A DNA stretch of 64,000 nt from Chryseobacterium sp. Leaf405. GTDB taxonomy: Bacteria > Bacteroidota > Bacteroidia > Flavobacteriales > Weeksellaceae. The stretch is from NCBI RefSeq assembly GCF_001425355.1, contig NZ_LMQN01000012.1:6589-70588 (forward strand), written 5' to 3'. The notes beneath the pieces were generated by a model, which worked only from the letters and a program-made list of their open reading frames with translations, was not told the origin of the DNA and ran no database searches. A program made the translations under genes and the position numbers. Below, piece after piece: positions 44,722 through 54,500 of this stretch (position 1 is its first letter; each line of letters starts with the position of its first letter).

Positions 44722-46266
44722 ATGAAGAAGAGATTTTCATTTTTCCTTTTTCTTTTAACGGTTGGCATTGCCAATGCGCAGGTTGAAGAAAAAAAACTGG
44801 ATGAATTAGTTCAGAATACGTTAAAAACTTTCGACGTTCCGGGAATGTCTGTAGGAATCATTAAAGACGGAAAAATCATTTATTCTAAAGGTTTTGGCGT
44901 TCGTTCTTTAACTTCAAAACAGCCGATGGATGATAATACTTTAGTTGGAATTGCATCCAATTCAAAAGGTTTTACCTGTACGGCGCTTGCAATTTTAGCA
45001 GACGAAGGAAAATTGAATTGGGATGATAATGTTTCAAAATATATTCCTGAGTTTCAAATGTATGATCCATATATTTCTCAGAATGTTACTATTAAAGATC
45101 TGGTGACGCACAGAGCCGGACTTGGTTTGGGACAGGGAGATTTAATGTTTTTTCCTGAAGGCGGAAATATGACCGTGAATGATATTGTTCACAATGTAAG
45201 ATATTTGAAGCCTGAAAATCCTTTCAGAACGACGTTGGATTATAATAATATTATGTTCATTGTTGCCGGAGAAGTAATTCACAGAGTTTCTGGTTTGAAT
45301 TGGGCTGACTTTATCGAACAGAGAATTATGAAACCTGTCGGCATGACTTCAAGTTTTGGTAGTTACAACAGAGCAAAAGCAGTTGCCAATAAAATAGATG
45401 CTCACGCTCCGGTTGACGGAAAAGCAATTGCCGTTCCTCACGACTGGAATGAAACGGGAAATGCTGCCGGCGGAATTATGAGTAATATCAAAGATATGAC
45501 AACTTGGGCAGAATTTCTGTTGAATAATTTCACGACAAAAGACGGTAAAAAATTAGTTTCAGATAAAAATGTTCAACAGCTTTGGAGTTTGCAGATTCCG
45601 AGTGGAGTTGCAGCGAAAAATCCTTACGATACAAGTTTCTACGGATACGGAATGGGTTGGTTTTTAAGTGATGTTAAGGGTCACAAGCAAATTCAGCACA
45701 CAGGAGGATTGATCGGAACAGTAACACAATTTACGTTGATTCCTGACATGAAATTGGGGATTATAGTTTTAACGAATCAACAGTCAGGAGCAGCTTTTAA
45801 TACAATTACAAATACCGTTAAAGATTCTTACTTAGGTGTGGCAGACAGAAATTGGCTGAAAAAATACGGTGAAAGAATGAAGAAAAATGACGAGTTTTTT
45901 GAAAAACAGAAAAAAGACGCTTTTGCAAAATCTGATGCTTTCAAAAAAGAGAAAAACCTTCAGCCAAAATCAGAACAATTTGTCGGAACTTACAATGACA
46001 AATGGTTCGGAGATATAGAGATTGCTCAACAGGGAACTACTTACAGAATTTCGTGTAAAAATTCGCCAAGATTAAAAGGAGAACTGCTGCCTTTCTCCAA
46101 TAATTCTTTTATCATAAAATGGGACGACCGAAGCTACGATGCCGATGCCTACATTATTTTTGATTACGATGAAACTGGAAAAGCGCAATCTGCAAGTTTA
46201 AAACCAATTTCTGATGTTACCGACTTCAGTTTTGATTTTGACGATTTAGATTTAAAAAGAAAATAA
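44722..46266 (+). CDS. serine hydrolase (class C beta-lactamase/PBP family)
   Basis: The 514-aa protein has a signal peptide ending NAQ, and the beta-lactamase fold motifs SxxK (SNSKG, with the catalytic Ser), YxN (LDYNNI) and HTG (QHTGGLIG). A C-terminal DUF3471-type beta domain follows (~410-500). Most family members of this length are esterases or D-amino-acid peptidases rather than true beta-lactamases. A TAACTTTG box at 44698-44705 is a likely promoter -7 element. Terminator follows. Confidence 0.9.
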   Translation: MKKRFSFFLFLLTVGIANAQVEEKKLDELVQNTLKTFDVPGMSVGIIKDGKIIYSKGFGVRSLTSKQPMDDNTLVGIASNSKGFTCTALAILADEGKLNWDDNVSKYIPEFQMYDPYISQNVTIKDLVTHRAGLGLGQGDLMFFPEGGNMTVNDIVHNVRYLKPENPFRTTLDYNNIMFIVAGEVIHRVSGLNWADFIEQRIMKPVGMTSSFGSYNRAKAVANKIDAHAPVDGKAIAVPHDWNETGNAAGGIMSNIKDMTTWAEFLLNNFTTKDGKKLVSDKNVQQLWSLQIPSGVAAKNPYDTSFYGYGMGWFLSDVKGHKQIQHTGGLIGTVTQFTLIPDMKLGIIVLTNQQSGAAFNTITNTVKDSYLGVADRNWLKKYGERMKKNDEFFEKQKKDAFAKSDAFKKEKNLQPKSEQFVGTYNDKWFGDIEIAQQGTTYRISCKNSPRLKGELLPFSNNSFIIKWDDRSYDADAYIIFDYDETGKAQSASLKPISDVTDFSFDFDDLDLKRK

Positions 46267-46271
46267 AAAGT

Positions 46272-46303
46272 AAAGCTTCAACTTGTGTTGGAGCTTTTTT
46301 TAT
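46272..46303 (+). terminator. terminator of the serine hydrolase gene
   Basis: AAAGCTTCAAC (46272-46282) pairs with GTTGGAGCTTT (46288-46298), one G-U, followed by T's. Confidence 0.85.
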
Positions 46304-46328
46304 CGAAATCAGTCAAAGAAAAATTTTT

Positions 46329-46805
46329 TTAAATTTTCCCGGGATCATAGAAAAATAACAATTTCTTTTTTGCCCCTTCGAATTCCGACCACGAATTGCA
46401 ATCGATTTCAAAACCTGCTACACCGCAAGTCGGAAAGTGGAAAATATCATCAGATATAGAATTTGCAAAATTGGATATTCCGTTATTGTGGGAAAAGAAA
46501 GCAACCGAAGTCACATGATCGTCAAGATCGTAAATTACTGATTCAAAATTGCTTTCTGAAGGGTGATAAAGTTTTTCATCTGTTGTAATATTCAGATTAT
46601 ACGCCTGATTGAAAATTTTACACGTATTAAGGGCACGAACCGCCGGGCTCGAGACAAAATAATCTATCGCAATATTATTGGTTTTCATAAAACGAGACAT
46701 CTGCATGGCTTCCGTTAAGCCTCTATCTGCCAATGGTCTGTCGAAGTCCTCTGTTTCTTCGGGCCAGTCGCTTTTTGCATGTCTTACGAGGATGAGTTTC
46801 TTCAT
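46329..46805 (-). CDS. histidine phosphatase (SixA-like)
   Basis: The 158-aa protein has the phosphohistidine-phosphatase motif LVRHAKSDW, RPLADRGLTEA, and a later SHNNGIS His. The RHAKS form is typical of SixA, which dephosphorylates His on the ArcB-type phosphotransfer domain, but in Bacteroidota the partner is unknown. Divergent from ruvX. Confidence 0.88.
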   Translation of the reverse strand: MKKLILVRHAKSDWPEETEDFDRPLADRGLTEAMQMSRFMKTNNIAIDYFVSSPAVRALNTCKIFNQAYNLNITTDEKLYHPSESNFESVIYDLDDHVTSVAFFSHNNGISNFANSISDDIFHFPTCGVAGFEIDCNSWSEFEGAKKKLLFFYDPGKI

Positions 46806-46879
46806 ATTATAGCTTTTGGAAGATTAAAATTATAAAAAAAATAACGGAATAAAACATGATTTATAAAAAAAACTGTGGA

Positions 46880-46911
46880 TTGAATAAAATCATTAAAATT
46901 TACTAAATTTG
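46880..46911 (+). promoter_or_regulatory. Bacteroidota-type promoter of ruvX
   Basis: TTG at 46880-46882 and TAAATTTG at 46904-46911 are separated by 21 nt, matching the flavobacterial consensus (TTG-N17-23-TAnnTTTG). The start codon is at 46919, only 8 nt after the box, so the transcript would have almost no leader. Prediction by eye only. Confidence 0.55.
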
Positions 46912-46918
46912 CAAACTT

Positions 46919-47335
46919 ATGGGACAAGTACTTGCTATAGACTATGGAAAGGCACGTTGTGGCATTGCTGCAACCGATGATATGCAGATTATTGCAAGCG
47001 GACTAAATACTGTTTTGACTCCGGTTTTGGTAGACTTTTTGAAAAAATATTTTACTGAAAATAAAGTAGATGAAGTGGTGTTAGGGCTTCCCGTAGATTT
47101 GAAAGGAAAGATTTCCGAAATTGAAACAGATATTTTAAAGTTTATTGAAGTTTTTGAAAAAGAATTTCCGACTGTTAAAGTGAATCGTTTTGATGAAAGA
47201 TTTACTTCCAAAATGGCTTCGTTTTTTATTTCCCAAAGCGGAAAAAGCAAAAAACAGAGACAGGAAAAAGGATTGATAGATAAAGTAAGTGCAACAATTA
47301 TATTGCAGAATTTTTTAGAACAAAGAACAAGATGA
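46919..47335 (+). CDS. ruvX: RuvX/YqgF Holliday junction resolvase-like protein
   Basis: The 138-aa protein has the RNase H-like YqgF motifs: VLAIDYGKARCGIAATDD (catalytic Asp), VVLGLPVDLKGK and DERFTSKMA. Family members process 16S rRNA ends and are proposed resolvases. Length is normal. Its stop overlaps the def start by 4 nt (ATGA), so the two are coupled. Confidence 0.94.
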   Translation: MGQVLAIDYGKARCGIAATDDMQIIASGLNTVLTPVLVDFLKKYFTENKVDEVVLGLPVDLKGKISEIETDILKFIEVFEKEFPTVKVNRFDERFTSKMASFFISQSGKSKKQRQEKGLIDKVSATIILQNFLEQRTR

Positions 47336-47904
47336 TTTTACCGATAAGAGCCTTTGGGGATCCTGTTTTGAGAAAAGTAGGTAAGGATATAGACAAAGAT
47401 TATCCCGAATTACAGGAATTGATTGAGAACATGTTCGAGACAATGAATAGCGCAAACGGAATTGGATTGGCTGCACCGCAGATCGGTCTGGATATCCGTC
47501 TGTTTATCATTGATGTATCTCCTCTTGCTGATGACGAAGATTATGAAGATATTAAAGATGAATTGGCAGATTTCAAAAAAGTTTTCATTAACGCTAAAAT
47601 TCTTGAAGAATCCGGTGAAGAGTGGAAATTCAATGAAGGATGTCTTTCTATTCCCGATGTGAGAGAAGATGTGAAGAGAAAAGGAACGATCTTAATTGAA
47701 TATTATGACGAAAATTTTGTAAAACATACAGAAACTTTTTCCGATATTAGAGCCCGTGTAATTCAGCATGAGTATGATCATATTGAAGGCGTTTTATTTA
47801 CCGACCATTTAAGTGCCTTGAAAAAGAAACTTGTGAAAGGGAAATTAACAAAAATTACACAAGGGGAAGTAAGCATCGGGTACAAGATGAGATTTCCAAA
47901 ATAG
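47332..47904 (+). CDS. def: peptide deformylase
   Basis: Def removes the formyl group from nascent proteins. The 190-aa protein has the three family motifs: GIGLAAPQIG, EGCLSIPDV (metal Cys) and QHEYDHIEG (HExxH metal site). It contains an acidic insertion (ADDEDYEDIKDELADF) common in Bacteroidota enzymes. Coupled to ruvX. Confidence 0.96.
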   Translation: MILPIRAFGDPVLRKVGKDIDKDYPELQELIENMFETMNSANGIGLAAPQIGLDIRLFIIDVSPLADDEDYEDIKDELADFKKVFINAKILEESGEEWKFNEGCLSIPDVREDVKRKGTILIEYYDENFVKHTETFSDIRARVIQHEYDHIEGVLFTDHLSALKKKLVKGKLTKITQGEVSIGYKMRFPK

Positions 47905-47985
47905 ATAAAAAACAAGGATTAGAAAATAAAAAATATTAAGCGCAAAAAGCCCACAGCCGATTGCAGAATTAAAAAAAATAAAATT

Positions 47986-48546
47986 ATGCTGTTAGAAAAA
48001 ATAATTTCAATTTCTGGTAAACCAGGACTTTTCAAGTTAGTTTCTCAATTAAGAAACGGATTTATTATCGAGGATGTTACTTCAAAGAAAAAAGTAAGTA
48101 TCGGAAATTCTAGTCAAGTAAGTTTATTAGACAATATCGCAATGTTCACATTCGATAAAGAAGTTCCTTTGTTCGAAGTTTTTGAAAATATTGCTAAAAA
48201 CTACGATTATAAAGAAGCGATTGCTCACAAATCAAGCGATGCTGAATTGAAAGAATTCATGACAGCTTCTCTTCCGAATTATGATACAGAGAGAGTTTAT
48301 GCTTCTGATATTAAGAAATTAGCACAATGGTATAATATTTTGCATAAAGCAGGATATATCACTCCGGACAGCTTCGTAAAAGCAGAACCTGAAACTTTAG
48401 AAGGTGAGCCCGCACAAGAAGTAAGCTTAGAAAAAGAAGCTCCAAAAAAGTCGGCTCCAAAAGCAGATAAGCCGGTTGCTCCCAAAGCGAAAGCATCTTC
48501 TGGTGCAAAAGCAGCTACAAAAAGCACACACAGAAAAATGGGATAA
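47986..48546 (+). CDS. DUF5606 domain-containing protein
   Basis: The 186-aa protein starts with the DUF5606 domain (LLEKIISISGKPGLFKLVSQ, GFIIEDVTSKKKVSIGN, then LSLLDNIAMFTF), followed by a helical region and a disordered Ala/Lys/Pro-rich tail (~140-186). Conserved in Bacteroidota with unknown function; location next to def and ruvX suggests a housekeeping role. Terminator follows. Confidence 0.85.
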   Translation: MLLEKIISISGKPGLFKLVSQLRNGFIIEDVTSKKKVSIGNSSQVSLLDNIAMFTFDKEVPLFEVFENIAKNYDYKEAIAHKSSDAELKEFMTASLPNYDTERVYASDIKKLAQWYNILHKAGYITPDSFVKAEPETLEGEPAQEVSLEKEAPKKSAPKADKPVAPKAKASSGAKAATKSTHRKMG

Positions 48547-48571
48547 TTCATTTATCTGAATTTATAATATT

Positions 48572-48600
48572 AACCTCGTCAGAAATGATGAGGTTTTTTA
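48572..48600 (+). terminator. terminator of the DUF5606 gene
   Basis: AACCTCGTC (48572-48580) pairs with GATGAGGTT (48587-48595), one G-U, then six T's. Confidence 0.85.
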
Positions 48601-48618
48601 TTTTGATGAATTCCTTCT

Positions 48619-48689
48619 TTTTCCCAACCCTGAAGGGAGGAAGAAATTAGTGTAATTAAATCAATTTACTCCCTTCAGGGTTGGGGAAA
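48619..48689. repeat. long inverted repeat (CCCAACCCTGAAGGGA)
   Basis: The 16-base arms at 48623-48638 and 48670-48685 are exact reverse complements and extend by about four more pairs to 48619/48689. The 31-base loop is AT-rich. It lies after a terminator and before mazG and has no T run of its own. Its form (nearly perfect ~20-bp stem, ~70 nt in all) is that of a REP/MITE-like dispersed hairpin; only one copy is in the window. Confidence 0.7.
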
Positions 48690-48755
48690 TAAATTGATTT
48701 TACGGCTCAAAACCTTATTTTATCCTTAAATTTGTATCACTTTGAATTCTCAATT

Positions 48756-49523
48756 ATGAATACCAGACAGGAAAAACTAGAAGCTTTCGGAAGATTATTA
48801 GATATTATGGATGATTTGCGTGAAAAATGTCCGTGGGATCAAAAGCAGACCTTAGAATCGCTTCGTCATTTGACATTGGAAGAAACGTATGAACTTTCGG
48901 ATGCTATTTTGCAAGGCGATTTACAGGAAATCAAAAAAGAATTGGGAGATGTTCTGCTTCATTTGGTTTTTTATGCAAAAATTGGTTCCGAGAAAGAAAG
49001 TTTTGATATTGCAGATGTTATTAATTCTTTAAATGAAAAATTAATTTTCCGTCACCCTCATATTTATGGCGACACTGAAGTGAAAGATGAAGAAGAGGTG
49101 AAGCAGAACTGGGAAAAATTAAAACTGAAAGAAGGAAACAAATCTATTTTGGGCGGGGTTCCGAAAAGCCTGCCAAGTCTGGTTAAAGCATATAGAATTC
49201 AGGATAAAGTAAAAGGAATTGGTTTCGAATTTCAAGATGCAGAAGATGCCTGGAAAAAAGTGGATGAAGAAATTCAGGAGTTTCATGAGGAAACAGATCC
49301 GGATAAAAAAGAACTGGAATTGGGAGACGTGTTTTTCTCTTTGATTAATTACGCAAGAATTTCAGGAATCAACCCTGATTCAGCCTTGGAAAGAACCAAT
49401 ATAAAATTCATTTCAAGATTTCAGAAAATGGAACAGCTTGCAGCTGAGGCAGATTTAAAATTAGGTGAAATGACTTTGGAAGAAATGGATATTCTTTGGG
49501 AAAAAGCAAAACGCTTACTGTAA
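48756..49523 (+). CDS. mazG: nucleoside triphosphate pyrophosphohydrolase (MazG)
   Basis: The 255-residue protein (ATG at 48756) has two MazG domains, each with the ExxE...ExxD metal motif: LTLEETYELSDAI...ELGDVLLHLVFYA in the first and EEIQEFHEE...ELGDVFFSLINYA in the second. It hydrolyses NTPs to NMP and pyrophosphate, sparing the cell from damaged nucleotides or modulating ppGpp. An extra upstream segment beginning with TTG is not needed. The next gene follows at 1 nt. Confidence 0.93.
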   Translation: MNTRQEKLEAFGRLLDIMDDLREKCPWDQKQTLESLRHLTLEETYELSDAILQGDLQEIKKELGDVLLHLVFYAKIGSEKESFDIADVINSLNEKLIFRHPHIYGDTEVKDEEEVKQNWEKLKLKEGNKSILGGVPKSLPSLVKAYRIQDKVKGIGFEFQDAEDAWKKVDEEIQEFHEETDPDKKELELGDVFFSLINYARISGINPDSALERTNIKFISRFQKMEQLAAEADLKLGEMTLEEMDILWEKAKRLL

Positions 49524-49524
49524 A

Positions 49525-50598
49525 ATGAAAGTACAAAATCCCAATCGTTTTCAATATTTGCTGGAATTTAAACAGACGAAAAGGAAATGGCATTTTCCTT
49601 TTTTGGCTGCGCTGTGTATCGGAAGTTGTTTGTTCATCGGATATTTTCTAGGAAAACCCAATTATGGTGCACTTTCGAGTTTGGGAGCTTTAACAATTTT
49701 ATATTTAACATCGGCTCCGATTACCCAACGAATGGTGCATCTGGCAGTCTGCTCTTTTGGAATTATTTTTTCGTTTACGATCAGTTTATTTTTCAGTTTT
49801 AATATATACGTTGCCGGATTATCATTGGGAATTATCTCATTTTTAGCCCACTTTATTTCATCTTATTTCAGAATTCCCCCACCGGGAAATTTTTTCTTTA
49901 TCATGGTTGCAGCGATGGCGAGCACCTATAAGTTTGATCTGGAATTAATTCCCACGAAAGTAGGGCTGGTAGCCATGGGGGCTATTTTGTCGTGTTCATT
50001 CGCTTTTCTGTATTCTGTTTTTATTGAAAAAAGTAAAGTGGTGACAGTTCCGAGAAGAAGCTTTAACAAAAGAAGATATACGAAGTTTGTAGAAAGCACG
50101 ATCATCGGATTTTTTATGGCTTTGACTTTAATTATCGGTCATCTTTTGAAGTTCAATAACACGTATTGGATTTCCATTGCGGCAGTCGCGATCATTCAGG
50201 GGAGAAATTTTGAACATGTGCGACAGAGAAATATGCACAGGATTTTAGGTACTTTTATAGGAATAAGTTTTGCATGGCTGATTCTGTGGTTTGAACCCGA
50301 AAAGATAGTCATGATCGTTATCATCACAATTTTACAGTTTATTATTGAATTGCTGATTGTCAGAAATTATGGTTTTGCCGTAGCTTTCATTACACCACTG
50401 ACAATTCTTCTGGCAGAAACCGGAAGCGACGTTCATCATAATGTTGAAAATTTGATGCATGCAAGAGTAATAGATACAGTAATTGGAAGTTTAATAGGTC
50501 TTACGGCGGGATTTTTCCTGTACCATCAGCGGATTATTAATAACTTAGAGAAAAATATAAGATATTCTTATTTTCAGTTTAAAAAATTAAAAAAATAA
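49525..50598 (+). CDS. FUSC family membrane protein
   Basis: The 357-aa protein has two sets of membrane helices (residues ~26-150 and ~200-340) in the FUSC/aromatic-acid-exporter arrangement, with a soluble KRRYTKF-containing link. Members resemble the inner-membrane parts of AaeB or YccS and are presumed exporters or stress proteins. It directly follows mazG (1 nt) and precedes the lipoprotein gene (2 nt). Confidence 0.85.
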   Translation: MKVQNPNRFQYLLEFKQTKRKWHFPFLAALCIGSCLFIGYFLGKPNYGALSSLGALTILYLTSAPITQRMVHLAVCSFGIIFSFTISLFFSFNIYVAGLSLGIISFLAHFISSYFRIPPPGNFFFIMVAAMASTYKFDLELIPTKVGLVAMGAILSCSFAFLYSVFIEKSKVVTVPRRSFNKRRYTKFVESTIIGFFMALTLIIGHLLKFNNTYWISIAAVAIIQGRNFEHVRQRNMHRILGTFIGISFAWLILWFEPEKIVMIVIITILQFIIELLIVRNYGFAVAFITPLTILLAETGSDVHHNVENLMHARVIDTVIGSLIGLTAGFFLYHQRIINNLEKNIRYSYFQFKKLKK

Positions 50599-50600
50599 AT

Positions 50601-51473
50601 ATGTTGCGCATTGTTATTTTATCGGTATTTATGTTAGGAAGCTGCAATCCGAAAAGTCAGGATTCTGTAAAAAGTGATGAATTGAAAGTAGAATTTTCTT
50701 TACCGAAAAAACTAAAGGAAGTTTCAGGAATAACTTTGTCTAAAGATAAAAAAACAATCTGGGCGATAGAAGATCAGGGAAATAAAAATGTTATTTACGG
50801 ATTAGATCAAAAAGGAAATCTTACTAATGATATTTTGGTAGAAAATGCCGAAAACCATGATTGGGAAGATATTACAGCAGATTCGCAGGGAAATATTTAT
50901 ATCGGGGATTTTGGAAATAATGATAACAACAGACAGAATCTTGCCATTTTAAAAGTGGATTTGAAAGATAATTCTCAAAAGTCAACGAAAGTTATTCAGA
51001 CTACAAAATTCCATTATGAAGGACAGACAGAATTTCCGCCAAAGAAATCAAACTGGTTATATGATTGTGAAGCTTTTGTAGAGATGGACGGGAATTTTTA
51101 TTTATTCACAAAAAATAGAAGTAAGGGTTTTGACGGAACTTTTTTAGTTTTTCAGATTCCAAATAAAGAAGGAGATTTTGAAGCAAAACTGGTAGGTAAA
51201 TTAAAGCTTGATGGCGGTTACAGTGATGCCGCAATTACTTCTGCAACCATTAACAGTACAAAAGATAAAATTGTTTTGCTTAATCACAAAAATATTCAGG
51301 TGCTAACCGGATTTTCACCGAATGATTTCAGTACAACAAAAATTCAGAAAATTTCACTGAATCACAATTCTCAAAAAGAAGCAATTGTTTTTCTTGATGA
51401 TAAAACATTGCTGATCGCCGATGAAAAGGATAAAAAAACAGGAGGTAATGTCTATAAATTTTCTTTAGAGTAA
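50601..51473 (+). CDS. beta-propeller-like lipoprotein, unknown function
   Basis: The 290-aa protein has a short lipoprotein signal (ILSVFMLGSC, Cys15) followed by repeated strands of the type LKEVSGITLSKDKKTIWAIEDQ, DWEDITADSQGNIYIGDFG and DGGYSDAAITSATIN, which suggests a six-bladed SdiA-regulated/SMP-30-like propeller. Third gene of the mazG-FUSC-lipoprotein set; ends at a bidirectional terminator. Confidence 0.75.
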   Translation: MLRIVILSVFMLGSCNPKSQDSVKSDELKVEFSLPKKLKEVSGITLSKDKKTIWAIEDQGNKNVIYGLDQKGNLTNDILVENAENHDWEDITADSQGNIYIGDFGNNDNNRQNLAILKVDLKDNSQKSTKVIQTTKFHYEGQTEFPPKKSNWLYDCEAFVEMDGNFYLFTKNRSKGFDGTFLVFQIPNKEGDFEAKLVGKLKLDGGYSDAAITSATINSTKDKIVLLNHKNIQVLTGFSPNDFSTTKIQKISLNHNSQKEAIVFLDDKTLLIADEKDKKTGGNVYKFSLE

Positions 51474-51478
51474 AAAGC

Positions 51479-51512
51479 AAATCCGCAGAAAAATTTTCTG
51501 CGGATTTTTTGT
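51479..51512. terminator. bidirectional terminator
   Basis: AAATCCGCAGAAAA and TTTTCTGCGGATTT form a nearly loop-less 14-bp inverted repeat followed by T's. It separates convergent genes. Confidence 0.88.
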
Positions 51513-51537
51513 ACTAATTAAATATTTTAATTTGAAT

Positions 51538-54500
51538 TTAAAACGTCATTCCCACACCTCCGGAAATTCTTCCGCCATCGGTTCCGTAGAAATAATTCAA
51601 TCTTGCAGAGAACATTTCAACGATGCTTAGCCAAAATCCTGCCCCTACTGACTGATGCCATTTTCTGGAATCTTCATTGTCATTCCAAACTCTTCCAACA
51701 TCGTAACCTAATAAAATTCCCATATTTGCAGGAACAATATTATTTTTTACTCTTCCGAAATCCCAACGAATTTCAGAGTTATTGGTAAAATATGATCTTC
51801 CCGAAAATCTTTCGTTTCTGAAAGCTCTCATTCCGTTGTTTCCACCAATTGCTGCTGCCTGATAGAATTCAAAATTATTATTGTTGATCCATCTTCCGTT
51901 ACTGGAATTGGCAAATACAAAATTTCCTCTTTTATCCAATCTGTGATCTAAAGATAATGTTCCGCTCAAAATCAAAAAGTTTCTGTTGAAATCAGATAAA
52001 TTCGTTTTCCAGTCGGCATTCACTTTAAATTCCATTCCTAAAGTAGGAAAAGCAGTATTATCTAAATTTTTATAGGCAAATGTGTAATTTGCTCCTCCAA
52101 ACTGCTGATTGGTAAATACTTCAGGTCTCACGTCTGGAGACACATCCACAAAACGGTCGTCATTTCTCTGAACTTTATTATTTTCAAAAGTTAACTGAAA
52201 TTGATTAAAAATATTCGACCAGCTCTTTTTGGAAATTGACGGTGCAAAATTGATTTTTGAAATCCTCGCTCTGTTATATTTTCTTTCTACCACTTCCTTA
52301 TCATAGTCGCTCTCATTAGATAATCCAAAAAAGTTTTCTGCAAATCGTGGCGTAGTAAATCCTGCATCCATGTTAAAATCCCAGCTTCCGATCGCTTTCT
52401 TGAAAATTCCTTTATAAGCTGCATTGAAACCACCTGTCGCAGTATAAAAATTAACTTTTAAACTGTGTTTCTGAGTGTAAGGATCTCTGATGAAATTATT
52501 CACCGTAAAGTTTGCCAAAACTCCTAAAATTACCCCATCATCCGGATTGTAATCTGCATTCGGGTATCCTGCAAAGAAATTATATTTCGGATGTTTATAG
52601 TTATAGGTATTGATGTCATAATCGTCCGAAATATTTTTTGTGGCACCGTGTGTATTATAGGTGTTTTTTTGAGACTTGAAATCGTAAATTTTAATCTTAC
52701 TTCCGCTCGCAACATTGTAAGTGTCATTATTATAACCTCCAATTAACCGAATATTCATCTTAGGTTTTCCGTCGCCCGAAACTTCATAAATATCGTCATC
52801 TTCAAGTCCATAGATCCAAAGTTCTTTTGTTTTGGAATCATCATATGTTTTTTCAAACACCAATTCAGGATTTTCCTGGTTTTTGTCTAATTTATATTGT
52901 TTTACATTCACTGTATTTCCTGTTTTTGTAATGACAAATTTGTCAGGATTTACCGTTCCGGCTAACGGAACTTTTTTCTGTAAAACATTATAATATTGAG
53001 AAGCGTATGTCTCTAATTTTGTTTTTCTTAATTTTAATTTTCTTTGAATATCTGCAATGGTTGCGTCCTGAACTTCCTTAGGTAAATTAGTGAATGCTTC
53101 ATCTATATCTTTATCCGTCAGATGTTCCTGAATATATTTTGCCTGGGCAATCCATTCTTCTTCCGTCGCCCCTTTCAGGAAAACCAAATCCATAGGGTAA
53201 GGTTCCATCGCCAGCCATTTTACGCTTTTGATATCATCTTTAAAAGTTTTCATGTGGCGGATGGCCGGAATATTCATGATCACTTTGAAGGCAGCACCAT
53301 CATATTTACTGAATGCCTGATCTCTGTCACGCGGAATCGGTTTGTAAATTGTTTTGTCACCATCCTTATATTCTGCCCATTTCCATTGGTCGGAATGTCT
53401 GTCCCAATCGCCAATCAGCATATCAAATATTCTCGCTCTGATATACGTTTCATGATCTACCGAATATTTGTAATTTTTATTAAAATTTTTCAGGACATCA
53501 TCTGTTGAAACAATATCTTTTGCATTATCTAATGAAGCCAATGTTTTCGGATCAGAAGAAAAACGTTCCTCAATCATGTACATTTCGTCACCATAATTCA
53601 AATTATATTCGCCCAAAGCCTGTTGTTTAGGAATATAATACAATCTTGGATTACTGTGGAAAAGATTGATCTTATCTGCCATATTTCCAATCGCAAATGG
53701 TGTGAAAGGATGATTGGTGGTATAAAAATCTAATAGAAATTTTTCAGGGAATGTATTGTTAAGTTCATTTCCGAACGTACTTTTCTTGAAAGCCATATTG
53801 TTCAGGAAGCGGACAGCGCTTTTCTTAACTCCTCTCATCACAAATTCCTGTCCGTCCTGAGCTTTTAATCGTAAACTGTTTGACTGGTTTCCACCGCCTT
53901 CTCTGAATGGGGTATAACCACCGTCAAGAGTAGAAATATTGGCTGTCGGAGCATCGATCTGCATTCCGTAATATTTTCTATAATGCTCTCCCCAAAGCCA
54001 TCTGTATACTTTTCCTTTTTCTGTTAATTTTTGAGTATAAATTGTTGATGAAACATTTGAAGGTAAAGAACTCGGGTAATTATTGATAAATTCTTTCGGT
54101 TTATCTGTCACCTGAATATGTGAAAGTTTTTCTAAATTATCATTCTTTGTCGAAAAATATTCAACATCAGAACTTTGGTCTTTTCTAATATTTAAAACGG
54201 CAAAACCGCTTCCTCCGTAGGAAAAATCGGTAGTATGATCTATCGTTGCAGGATCGGTTTTTGAGCCGGCTCCGCTGATAATTTGTCGGATATTTCTTTC
54301 CTGATGATATTGTAAATTATGATCGTGCCCCGAAACAAAAATAATATTCTCTTTTTCCTGAACAATACTTTTCAGTCTGTTGGCTAAATCTGCATAATGT
54401 TTATTGTTGATGTCTTCAGGATTCGCTCCCGACGCACTTCTTACTACATTAATTAAACTCGCAACACCTGGGACAGGAATTTTGCTTTTTAAAGGAAATA

